Shown one piece after another: positions 1 to 5,247 of a stretch of 5,749 nucleotides of DNA. Source of the DNA: Rhodospirillales bacterium (GTDB lineage Bacteria; Pseudomonadota; Alphaproteobacteria; UBA8366; JADFVY01); NCBI GenBank assembly GCA_024644185.1, contig JAHELM010000189.1, positions 1 through 5,749 of the forward strand. The letters run 5' to 3'. The notes under the pieces are model-generated. The model worked only from the letters and a program-made list of their open reading frames with translations. It ran no database searches and was not told where the DNA came from. The position numbers and the translations under genes are program-made. Each line of letters starts with the position of its first letter. The stretch's first letter is position 1.

Positions 1-50
1 CCCTTGCGCCGAAGGGGCCGTCCACATATGTCCCCGGAACTCGTTATAAA
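1..50 (+). pseudogene. possible upstream scrap of the interrupted serine recombinase
   Basis: Frame 1 reads PLRRRGRPHMSPELVIN and then runs into the inverted repeat. Alphaproteobacterial serine recombinases typically carry a segment like LRRRG followed by LVI shortly before the DPALIKAI segment seen to the right of the element. Strand and order agree with the right-hand fragment, so this could be the other side of the break. The match is short and contains extra residues between RRRG and LVI, so it is a weak inference. Confidence 0.25.
29..42 (+). repeat. outer near-direct repeat, left copy
   Basis: TGTCCCCGGAACTC matches TGTCCCCAGAACTC at 1521-1534 in the same orientation with one mismatch. 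The two copies lie just outside the inverted repeats, 8 bp from the left one and 3 bp from the right one. They could be an imperfect target duplication or the residue of an older insertion; unequal spacing argues against a simple duplication. Confidence 0.5.
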
Positions 51-90
51 TTGGACTGGACCCCTCAGGTGAGACAGTAAATCAGGGACA
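51..90 (+). repeat. left terminal inverted repeat
   Basis: This 40-bp repeat is the reverse complement of 1478-1517 at 37 of 40 positions. The first 13 and last 22 bases are identical, and the three mismatches cluster in the middle at 64, 66 and 67. Homology stops at base 90. Confidence 0.9.
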
Positions 91-98
91 GGTTGCGT

Positions 99-138
99 CT
101 GGGGCCATGGGCCGCCGCGCGGCGGTCCATGGCTCCGG
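99..138. repeat. 40-bp near-perfect palindrome
   Basis: Bases pair symmetrically around the 118/119 axis: 37 bases' worth of Watson-Crick symmetry is broken only by G-T wobbles at pairs 100/137, 103/134 and 111/126. The core is GGGCCGCCGCGCGGCGGTCC. As RNA it would form a very stable hairpin, but neither side has a T-tract, so it is not a standard terminator. It begins 8 bp inside the left inverted repeat. Confidence 0.8.
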
Positions 139-172
139 TTGATCTTGTTCGAACTCGTCCGGCGAGCGATAG

Positions 173-379
173 GCGAGCGCCATCGAGGCGCCGACCGAGA
201 TCGACGCGTTGCACCGCCGCATCATGGCGGTAACCGGCGACCCCCTGCCCTACGGCGTGGAGCCGAACCGGCGCGTCCTCGAACAACTCATCAACCACGC
301 GCTCGCCCAGAAGATCGTCACCAAGCGGGTGCCGGTGGATTCCCTGTTCGCGGAAAGTACGCAGGGGCTGACGGCGTAA
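173..379 (+). pseudogene. 3' fragment of a 4,5-dihydroxyphthalate decarboxylase-like / substrate-binding protein gene
   Basis: An in-frame stretch of 68 codons follows a TAG at 170-172 and ends at TAA 377-379. It contains GDPLPYGVEPNRRVLEQL, then a helix with HALAQ and a final VPVDSLF. This pattern (PYG-EPNRR-LE, then a helix, then a D/E-E/S-LF end) is the usual C-terminus of the 4,5-dihydroxyphthalate decarboxylase group and of related periplasmic solute-binding proteins of about 330 residues. Only about a fifth of such a protein is present, with no start codon or ribosome binding site in the right place. The adjacent frame upstream (around 139-170) reads LIFELVRRA, which could be earlier sequence of the same gene after a frameshift. 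It is not expected to make a functional protein. The family link is recalled from sequence pattern, not from a search. Confidence 0.55.
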
Positions 380-653
380 GGAAGCACAGCGCCAGCGAAG
401 GCCGGCAAGCGCAACATGTTCCATCCCTCCAAGCTCTCTCCCGATGACGGCATGACCATGCGCGAGCCCGCTCAGCCAGGGCTCGCCACCGAACCCTCCA
501 GTTGCCGGAATGGAAACGGCGAGAAATCCATGTCCGCTTTACGCCGGAGAGCGGACGAACCTTGTGGGCCCACCTGACGGCCGCTGTTGTCCCGAAGCAG
601 AACTCCGGGTGAGCAGGGCACGGCGATCTATGCGGGTACTGTGATACCGGATT
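380..653. other. non-coding stretch between gene fragment and GNAT gene
   Basis: No convincing gene was found on either strand. A 53-codon plus-strand frame (ATG 416) has no recognisable content. There is an 8-bp perfect inverted repeat, GCGAGCCC at 462-469 with GGGCTCGC at 479-486 and a 9-base loop. There is also a 10-bp palindrome GTGGGCCCAC at 564-573. Neither hairpin is followed by a T-tract. Confidence 0.5.
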
Positions 654-1457
654 CTATATTTTAACAAAGTCGCTCGGCTCCATGCGGTAATGGAGCCATC
701 CTGTTTCCGCCATGCCAGCGTCCAGGAATTGGTTGATGGCTTTGCTGACCGCGCCTGCGCCGATGCGTAATGTTAAACCGTTTGCAGAGGCGGCGTTTTC
801 CATAGCCACTGTCATTTCTTCCTTCGATGCGACTCCATCGGCGACAAACTGCCCAATTTTGAAGGCCGCCTCTTCGAGGCCTTGCCGATCGCTCTGCGGT
901 GACGCGGTCTCTACACGCCATAGTTCGTAGCGAATTGTCGGACCACTCTCTTCACCTGCGTACTCGGCTAGAGGATACCGTCCTACGAGGCGCATACCGA
1001 ACTTCTCCAAGAGCCGGTGCGACGCAGGGTTCAATCCCGCCAGCACAAGCGCCTCAACTGCCTTTACTCCCTGATCAATGAACAAATGCCCGATCACTGC
1101 ATTTACAGCTTCGGTTGCGACGCCCTTGCCCCAGGCTTCCTTTCTGAAGGCATAGTACATCTCTGGCCCTAGCCCACCGAGAGGTAGCGGTTCATCGGCG
1201 GCGCAGAACCCGACAAAATGCGACGGCACACCGAACGACTCTTCCCGATCAAAGATGCCCCAGATTCCGTATTCCTGATTTCTTTCGATCCAATACTGGG
1301 CAATTTCGAGGCGTCGTTCAGGCGTCGACCAATCGCAGATCAAATTTTTCACGACATCCGGATCGGCGCCCAGATTTGCTATGAGGGGCGCATCTTTTTC
1401 GTGCAGGGGTTCCAGCGTAAATCGGCTTGTTGTGAGGACCTTGTGACGTTTCCGCAT
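654..1457 (-). CDS. GNAT N-acetyltransferase (RimJ/RimL type) with C-terminal helical extension
   Basis: The 267-residue protein starts at ATG 1457, preceded by AGGGGAAG with a 5-base spacer. A GTG at 1475 would add six residues and is less well supported. Residues about 10-184 form a GNAT domain that would transfer acetyl from acetyl-CoA to an amine. The start is TSRFTLEPL, the acetyl-CoA pyrophosphate loop is KEAWGKGVATEA (106-117), and the late motif is NPASHRLLEKFGM (143-155). This layout is that of the RimJ/RimL-like group acting on protein N-termini or small molecules; the substrate cannot be told. Residues about 194-249 are an added helical segment resembling the C-terminal helices of phage and plasmid primases (AAFKIGQFVADG, later FLDAGM). 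Two sampled 60-base lines of the gene were 52% and 47% GC, well below the flanking genes, which suggests recent transfer. It is the only intact gene of the inverted-repeat element, and its start lies 20 bp inside the right repeat, so transcription must begin in or beyond the repeat. Confidence 0.85.
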   Translation of the reverse strand: MRKRHKVLTTSRFTLEPLHEKDAPLIANLGADPDVVKNLICDWSTPERRLEIAQYWIERNQEYGIWGIFDREESFGVPSHFVGFCAADEPLPLGGLGPEMYYAFRKEAWGKGVATEAVNAVIGHLFIDQGVKAVEALVLAGLNPASHRLLEKFGMRLVGRYPLAEYAGEESGPTIRYELWRVETASPQSDRQGLEEAAFKIGQFVADGVASKEEMTVAMENAASANGLTLRIGAGAVSKAINQFLDAGMAETGWLHYRMEPSDFVKI

Positions 1458-1462
1458 GGTCG

Positions 1463-1470
1463 CTTCCCCT
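1463..1470 (-). promoter_or_regulatory. ribosome binding site that selects the GNAT start
   Basis: On the minus strand AGGGGAAG lies 5 bases before ATG 1457. This favours that start over the upstream GTG at 1475. Confidence 0.6.
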
Positions 1471-1477
1471 GACACTG

Positions 1478-1517
1478 TGTCCCTGATTTACTGTCTCACC
1501 CAAAGGGTCCAGTCCAA
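1478..1517 (-). repeat. right terminal inverted repeat
   Basis: This is the partner of 51-90 in opposite orientation, with 37 of 40 bases identical. It supplies the DNA immediately upstream of the GNAT gene. Read towards that gene, TTGGAC at the outer tip and ACAGTA 17 bases later could be a weak promoter, but both are poor matches. Confidence 0.9.
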
Positions 1518-1520
1518 CTC

Positions 1521-1534
1521 TGTCCCCAGAACTC
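1521..1534 (+). repeat. outer near-direct repeat, right copy
   Basis: TGTCCCCAGAACTC is the partner of 29-42 with one mismatch and lies 3 bp outside the right inverted repeat. It falls inside the reading frame of the recombinase fragment. Confidence 0.5.
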
Positions 1535-1817
1535 CAAGGCGGACCCGGCCCTGATCAAGGCCATCGTCCGCGCACATGACTGGTGGAACCGGCTGCTGGC
1601 CGGCGAAGCCCAGAATCTTGGCGAGATCGCCAGAATTGAGAAGGTCAGCGACCGCTATGTCCGGCGCATTATGGAGCTTGCCTTCCTCGCCCCGGATATC
1701 ACGCAAGCCATCCTCGACGGCAACCAGCCGGCCCACCTCACCGCCGAGCGGCTGACCAGGCTGTCGTCGCTTCCCCATGCCTGGGACGAACAAAGGCACA
1801 TGCTCGGCGTCCGCTGA
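1530..1817 (+). pseudogene. C-terminal fragment of a serine recombinase (resolvase/invertase family)
   Basis: The frame from AAC 1530 to TGA 1815-1817 encodes 95 residues beginning NSKADPALIKAIVRAHDW. It continues with a helix-turn-helix-like stretch (NLGEIARIEKVSDRYVRRIM), then LAFLAPDITQAIL, LTAERLTR and a natural-looking end, WDEQRHMLGVR. These are the landmarks of the C-terminal end of the roughly 500-600-residue serine recombinases common in alphaproteobacterial integrative elements. The catalytic resolvase domain and the recombinase domain are absent, and the frame breaks at the inverted repeat of the GNAT element with no start codon, so it is a remnant. Its position 210 bp from a tRNA 3' end fits a former integrative element. 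The family match is from remembered conserved pattern, which is strong here. Confidence 0.75.
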
Positions 1818-1940
1818 GTCGCCTCGCCGTCACCGCCACCAAAGGAAACCGAACCGGCAAAACAGGCCCGGGAGAAATCCCGCCTGAACAGGCCGGACGC
1901 GGGCCTTCCGATGGCTCTCCCGGTTCACCAGGCCGGCGAT

Positions 1941-2000
1941 CCCGTCCCGCCAAGTCCCGCCATATCCCGTCAAATCCCGCTATATCCGGGTAAATCCAGG
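1941..2000. repeat. six degenerate 10-bp tandem units
   Basis: Units are CCCGTCCCGC, CAAGTCCCGC, CATATCCCGT, CAAATCCCGC, TATATCCGGG and TAAATCCAGG, in exact 10-base phase with consensus YAWATCCCGC. The phase is close to one DNA turn, so copies would face the same side of the helix. The array lies 27 bp from the tRNA-Ser 3' end and could be recombinase arm sites or a decayed satellite. Function is unknown. Confidence 0.7.
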
Positions 2001-2027
2001 TTCAAAACCATACAAACAAAGACTTAA

Positions 2028-2116
2028 TGGCGGAGGGAGAGGGACTCGAACCCTCGCTACCCTTTAACAGGTAGACGGATTAGCAATCCGCTGCATTACC
2101 GCTCTGCCATCCCTCC
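2028..2116 (-). tRNA. tRNA-Ser (anticodon GCU), CCA encoded
   Basis: The reverse strand folds as a class II tRNA. The acceptor arm is GGAGGGA (2116-2110) with TCCCTCC (2038-2032), then discriminator G and CCA (2030-2028). The anticodon loop is TTGCTAA within stem GCGGA/TCCGT, giving anticodon GCU, which reads AGC and AGU. A long variable arm (around TACCTGTTAAAGGGTA) is typical of serine tRNAs. The T arm contains GGTTCGAGTCC. The 3' end faces the accessory region at 1-2027, the usual orientation for an island joined at a tRNA. No intrinsic terminator is obvious downstream of it. Confidence 0.95.
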
Positions 2117-2232
2117 GCGGGACTGAGCCGGGGGTTTGGAGGCCCGGCGCGGTGACGTGCTTTAACTAACGATGCGGTCCGACGGCGTCAAGGTGGCTTG
2201 GCGGGCAATCGCGGAAATCGTCGGGCGGATAC

Positions 2233-3381
2233 TCATATTGTCGCCAATGCCTGGTCCAGGTCGGCGATCAGGTCCGCCGTATCCTCGATGCCGACCGAGA
2301 TACGCAGCAGGCTTTCCGGCACGCGACTGCCCGGCGGCTCGATGGAGTGGCGATGCTCGATCAGACTCTCGACCCCGCCGAACGAGGTTGCCGGGATGAA
2401 CACCCGGCAGGCCAGCGCCACGCGCCGTGCCTCGGCCGCGCCGCCGCGCACCAGGATCGACAGCATGCCGCCGAACCCGTCGGCCATCTGCCGGCACGCC
2501 ACGGCATGGCCGGGATGGCTTTCCAGGCCCGGATACAGCACGCGCGCGACCTTCGGGTGGCCCTCGAAGCGGCGGGCGATGGCCAGCGCGCTGGCGCTTT
2601 GCTGGCGCACCCGCAGGAACAGCGTGCGCATGCCGCGCAGCAGCAGCCAGGATTCCATCGCCCCCGGCAGCCCCCCGGTCAGGTGGCGGTGGCGGTGGAT
2701 GCGGTCCCAGAACGCGTCCTTGCGGGCACAGACCAGCGCCCCGGCCAGCACGTCGGAATGGCCGTTCAGGTACTTGGTGGCGGCATGGGCAACGATATCG
2801 GCGCCCAATTCGAGCGGACGCGTATGCACCGGCGTAGCCGCGGTACTGTCGACGCCAAGCCGGGCGCCGGCGGCATGGGCGATCTCGGCAACGGCGGCGA
2901 TGTCTGTCACCGTCCAGTCCGGGTTGGCCGGGGTCTCGATCCACACCAGCTTCGTCTTGCCTGGCCGCATTGCCGCCGCAATGGCGTCGAGATCGCCGGC
3001 GGCGACGAAATCCACGCCCAGACCCCAATGTACGCCAAATTCCCTGAGCCAGGCCGCCACCGCGTAATACATGACGTCCGGCGCCACGATGTGGTCGCCA
3101 GGGTCCAGCGCATGGAACGGCGCGGTGCAGGCGCCGATGCCGGCGGAGAACAGCAATGCCTGGGCGCCGCCTTCCAGTTCGGCGATCAGCGCCTCAGGCT
3201 GCGCGAAGGCATGCCCCTCGTCGCGAATATATTGCCGACCGCCGGTCTTTTCGTAGCGCTCGTCACGCTTCATTGTCGTGGCGAATTCGACCGGCGGGAT
3301 GATCGCGCCAGTCCGCGGATCGGTCCAGCCCAGCGCCTGGGCGGCAAGCGTTGCAGGCTTCGGTTTCGCTTCCTCGCTCAT
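2233..3381 (-). CDS. PLP-dependent cystathionine gamma-synthase/lyase family enzyme
   Basis: The 382-residue protein belongs to the Cys/Met metabolism PLP enzymes (fold type I), cytosolic and usually tetrameric. Members exchange or remove the gamma substituent of homoserine esters, cystathionine or methionine. The PLP lysine is K203 in ATKYLNGHSDVLAG. The cofactor-ring aspartate is D178 (GVDST), PANP is at 151-154, and the carboxylate-binding arginine is R360 (LLRISVGIED). TGGLPGAMESWLLLRG and TSFGGVESLIEH closely follow E. coli cystathionine gamma-synthase, and length is normal. Two usual features differ. The Y-x-R segment (Y51, R53) lacks the following NPT, and the YGG-type tyrosine that stacks on PLP aligns with M104 followed by Y105-Y106. 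Substrate could therefore differ from plain MetB or MetC, and no symbol is assigned. Start ATG 3381 gives an N-terminus normal for the family; its ribosome binding site is weak. The gene diverges from the DUF1330 gene with 56 bp between starts. Confidence 0.9.
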   Translation of the reverse strand: MSEEAKPKPATLAAQALGWTDPRTGAIIPPVEFATTMKRDERYEKTGGRQYIRDEGHAFAQPEALIAELEGGAQALLFSAGIGACTAPFHALDPGDHIVAPDVMYYAVAAWLREFGVHWGLGVDFVAAGDLDAIAAAMRPGKTKLVWIETPANPDWTVTDIAAVAEIAHAAGARLGVDSTAATPVHTRPLELGADIVAHAATKYLNGHSDVLAGALVCARKDAFWDRIHRHRHLTGGLPGAMESWLLLRGMRTLFLRVRQQSASALAIARRFEGHPKVARVLYPGLESHPGHAVACRQMADGFGGMLSILVRGGAAEARRVALACRVFIPATSFGGVESLIEHRHSIEPPGSRVPESLLRISVGIEDTADLIADLDQALATI

Positions 3382-3394
3382 GCAAGCCGCTTTA

Positions 3395-3414
3395 GCATGG
3401 CCAGCAGTCCATGC
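3395..3414. promoter_or_regulatory. inverted repeat in a divergent intergenic region, possible operator
   Basis: GCATGG at 3395-3400 and CCATGC at 3409-3414 form a perfect 6-bp inverted repeat with an 8-base spacer. It lies in the 56 bp between the divergent PLP enzyme and DUF1330 starts. Promoters for both genes must lie in or beyond this short gap. Operator function is inference only. Confidence 0.25.
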
Positions 3415-3426
3415 ATAGAGCGAGCC

Positions 3427-3431
3427 AGGAG
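3427..3431 (+). promoter_or_regulatory. ribosome binding site deciding the DUF1330 start
   Basis: AGGAG lies 6 bases before ATG 3438. The in-frame ATG at 3411 has no comparable site and would add nine residues outside the conserved domain. Confidence 0.7.
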
Positions 3432-3437
3432 ATACCC

Positions 3438-3731
3438 ATGAGCGCCTATCTGATTGTCGGCCTCGACGTCCATGACGAAGAGACAATGCGGAAATACCGC
3501 GAACTCGCGCCCCCCAGTATCGCCGCCTATGGTGGCCGCTACCTGGTGCGCGGCGGGGCAATGGACGTGCTGGAGGGCAACTGGACGCCACGGCGGACGG
3601 TGGTCCTGGAATTCCCCGACATGGCATCCCTGAAGCGCTGGTACGATTCGCCGGACTATGAACCGATCCGGGCGCTGCGCTTCCGCGCGGCATCGGCGGA
3701 TGTGATCGCGGTAGAGGGCATGGCCCCCTGA
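3438..3731 (+). CDS. DUF1330 family protein
   Basis: The 97-residue protein matches the small cytosolic DUF1330 family, a dimeric ferredoxin-like alpha/beta fold without an established reaction. Recognisable parts are the first strand AYLIVGLDVHDEE, then Y-G-GRYLVRGG (35-44), VVLEFPDMASLKRWYDSPDY (60-79), and a closing strand DVIAVEG. This order and length are those of the whole family, so the gene is complete. ATG 3438 was chosen for its AGGAG site. The gene stands divergent to the PLP enzyme and convergent to the rhomboid gene, the only plus-strand intact gene in the window. Its TGA directly abuts the opposing stop, leaving no room for a terminator between the two genes. The actual role is unknown. 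Confidence 0.9.
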   Translation: MSAYLIVGLDVHDEETMRKYRELAPPSIAAYGGRYLVRGGAMDVLEGNWTPRRTVVLEFPDMASLKRWYDSPDYEPIRALRFRAASADVIAVEGMAP

Positions 3732-4433
3732 TCAGTAGCGTCCACGGTCGAACAGCGGCACACCGCGTCGGCGCATCGGCACGATCAACAGCAGTCCGGC
3801 CAGGAAGCCGCCGATATGCGCCCACCAGGCGGTGCCGCCCTCGCCCGGCATGGCGCCATCGAACCAGGCATTGAAACCCTGCAGGGCAATCCATCCGCCG
3901 AGCACGATATAGGCCGGCAGACGAATTGGAATGCGGTAGAACGCCAGCACCAGAACCTTGACCCGCGGATGCAGCACCAGATAGGCCGCCAGCACGCCGG
4001 AGATCGCGCCACTGGCGCCGATCAGCGGCGCCGGTGACGCCGGGTCGGACAAGCCATGCGCCAGCGTCGCCGCAACGCCGCACAGCAGGTAGAAGACGAT
4101 GAACCGCATATGCCCCATGGCATCTTCGATATTGTCGCCGAACACCCAAAGGTACAGCATGTTCCCGCCGAGATGCAGGATGTCGCCATGCAGGAACAGC
4201 GAGGTGAGGACGGTCAGCGCCGGCGGAACCAGGGCCAGATCGGGATGCAGATCGCGCAAACCGAAGATAACGGAAGGGATTGCACCATACGCCATCACGG
4301 CCTGGTTGGCCGCACCCTGCCCCAGCGAGAACTGCCAGACAAATACGCCAATACAGGCCGCGATCAGCCCGGCCGTCACAATCTGGAACGGGATCACCTT
4401 GAGGGGGTTGTCGTCTCTAAGCGGCAAGAACAT
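3732..4433 (-). CDS. rhomboid family intramembrane serine protease
   Basis: The 233-residue inner-membrane protein has about six hydrophobic segments, near residues 16-36, 70-83, 89-99, 111-127, 138-154 and 203-220. The catalytic serine is S141 in IGASGAISG and the catalytic histidine is H206 in WAHIGGFLAG. HLGGNMLYLWVFGDN (87-101) carries the conserved asparagine N91 that, in rhomboids, helps form the oxyanion hole. It would cleave transmembrane substrates within the membrane; the substrate is unknown. All key residues are present, so activity is expected. The loop before the first active-site segment (LRDLHPDLALVPPALTVLTS) is typical of alphaproteobacterial members. The gene follows the receiver-type gene by 34 bp on the same strand with no terminator between, so cotranscription is likely. 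It ends directly against the DUF1330 stop, making TGATCA with it. Confidence 0.93.
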   Translation of the reverse strand: MFLPLRDDNPLKVIPFQIVTAGLIAACIGVFVWQFSLGQGAANQAVMAYGAIPSVIFGLRDLHPDLALVPPALTVLTSLFLHGDILHLGGNMLYLWVFGDNIEDAMGHMRFIVFYLLCGVAATLAHGLSDPASPAPLIGASGAISGVLAAYLVLHPRVKVLVLAFYRIPIRLPAYIVLGGWIALQGFNAWFDGAMPGEGGTAWWAHIGGFLAGLLLIVPMRRRGVPLFDRGRY

Positions 4434-4467
4434 GGCCAGCCTCGCATGAAGGCGGCCAGACCGGCCG

Positions 4468-5247
4468 TCACAGCAGAAAGTGGTGACTCATTGCCTTGGC
4501 GAGGTCGTCGCCGAAGGCATCTCCCTTGCGAATCACCGGCACCGACCGGGGCAGGAGATTCAGGTTGTCGTCATTATGATCAAGACTGGTCAGCACCGCC
4601 ACCGGAGTATTGCGCGTCTCCGGCATGGTGGCGAGCGCGGTGGCCAGATCGATGCCGCTCAGGCCCGGCAGAACCGCCGAAATGATGACCATGTCGGGGC
4701 GTGTGCGCACCACCTGCTCGAAAGCCTCGAAGGGCGAGGTGACGATCGAGGTACGATAACCGCAGGCCTGCATTTCGCGCTCGACGAAGGCGGTCTGCGA
4801 ATTGTGCGGCATGACCAGCATCACCTCGACGTCGAGGATCGCGTTGTCATCGACCCCCAGAACGCGCGGACGCGACGGCAGGCCGCGGACGATCTGGCTG
4901 GGATCGGCGTCGTCGCCGAAGCCCCCGTCGACCGCACTGTGCAGCGCATCGATGAAGGCGCGCAACCCCGGCACGGTCCAGTCGGAAACATGATCGATCG
5001 CGTTCAGGTAATCCTCGAACCGCGCCGCGATGACGGCCAGCAGGGTCATTCCGAAATTTCGCGCCTGACCCTTGGTCTCGAAGGCGAAATAACGCAGGCC
5101 GTCGAGGTCGCCATCGTGAGTGATGACGCGCTCGAACTCCGACAGTTTCTGCCCCGTGCCGTCGAGGAAGTCCTGCCGCATATATTCGATCATTTCGACC
5201 GAGGCGCCGGTGATTACGCCGCCATGGGCCCGCTTTTCCTGTGCCAC
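4468..5247 (-). CDS. degenerate HPt-like plus receiver-like signalling protein
   Basis: The 259-residue cytosolic protein starts at GTG 5247, with GGGCGG 3 bases upstream; M19 or M23 are less likely starts. Residues about 20-115 resemble a histidine phosphotransfer helical bundle. FAFETKGQARNFG (54-66) aligns with the AHxLKGxARNxG signature, but F56 stands where the phosphorylated histidine should be. Residues about 139-255 resemble a CheY-type receiver: LVMPHNS replaces the acidic pair with M146-P147, and VIISAVLPGLSG puts S190 at the phosphorylated aspartate, while T220 (AVLTS) and K241 (VIRKG) are kept. The protein probably does not take part in phosphotransfer and may instead act by protein binding. 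A linker with VLGVDDN at 129-135 joins the domains. It precedes the rhomboid gene in a probable operon and lies downstream of the chemoreceptor gene across a terminator. The domain reading is by eye; the receiver part is firmer than the HPt part. Confidence 0.8.
   Translation of the reverse strand: MAQEKRAHGGVITGASVEMIEYMRQDFLDGTGQKLSEFERVITHDGDLDGLRYFAFETKGQARNFGMTLLAVIAARFEDYLNAIDHVSDWTVPGLRAFIDALHSAVDGGFGDDADPSQIVRGLPSRPRVLGVDDNAILDVEVMLVMPHNSQTAFVEREMQACGYRTSIVTSPFEAFEQVVRTRPDMVIISAVLPGLSGIDLATALATMPETRNTPVAVLTSLDHNDDNLNLLPRSVPVIRKGDAFGDDLAKAMSHHFLL

Larger units (their letters stand above)
51..1517. mobile_element. transposase-less insertion element with GNAT cargo
   Basis: Two 40-bp inverted repeats (51-90 and 1478-1517) enclose 1467 bp. 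Their outer tips read TTGGACTGGACCC, which recalls the GACTGGCCCC ends of the IS2 subgroup of the IS3 family; that family link is only an inference. No transposase or DDE motif is visible inside. The contents are a strong palindrome, a 3' gene fragment and one intact acetyltransferase gene with lower GC than the rest of the window. No clean target duplication touches the repeats: 46-50 is ATAAA and 1518-1522 is CTCTG. The right end abuts the C-terminal portion of a serine recombinase gene, as expected if the element landed in that gene. It is best described as a passenger-carrying, non-autonomous IS derivative that would need a transposase supplied elsewhere. Confidence 0.65.

Noticed and set aside
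65..424. Minus-strand open frame of 119 codons over the left part of the element
   Set aside because: It is antisense to the recognisable decarboxylase-like fragment, extends into the inverted repeat and shows no known pattern.
416..577. Plus-strand open frame of 53 codons starting MFHPSKLSPDDGM
   Set aside because: No ribosome binding site of note, no recognisable domain, and it lies among degenerate sequence.
1941..2000. Possible CRISPR array
   Set aside because: Units are 10 bp and contiguous without unique spacers, so this is not a CRISPR array.
2127..2148. GCCGGG / CCCGGC hairpin just upstream of the tRNA 5' end
   Set aside because: Stem is only 6 bp, no T-tract on either strand, and it is within GC-rich leader sequence, so not called a terminator.
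2162..3067. Long open frames on both strands across the PLP enzyme gene
   Set aside because: They are arginine- and proline-rich shadows of a gene whose catalytic motifs are clear in another frame.
3382..4149. Upstream extension of the PLP enzyme frame to 4149
   Set aside because: It overlaps the DUF1330 and rhomboid genes and reads as low-quality sequence; the family N-terminus fits the start at 3381.
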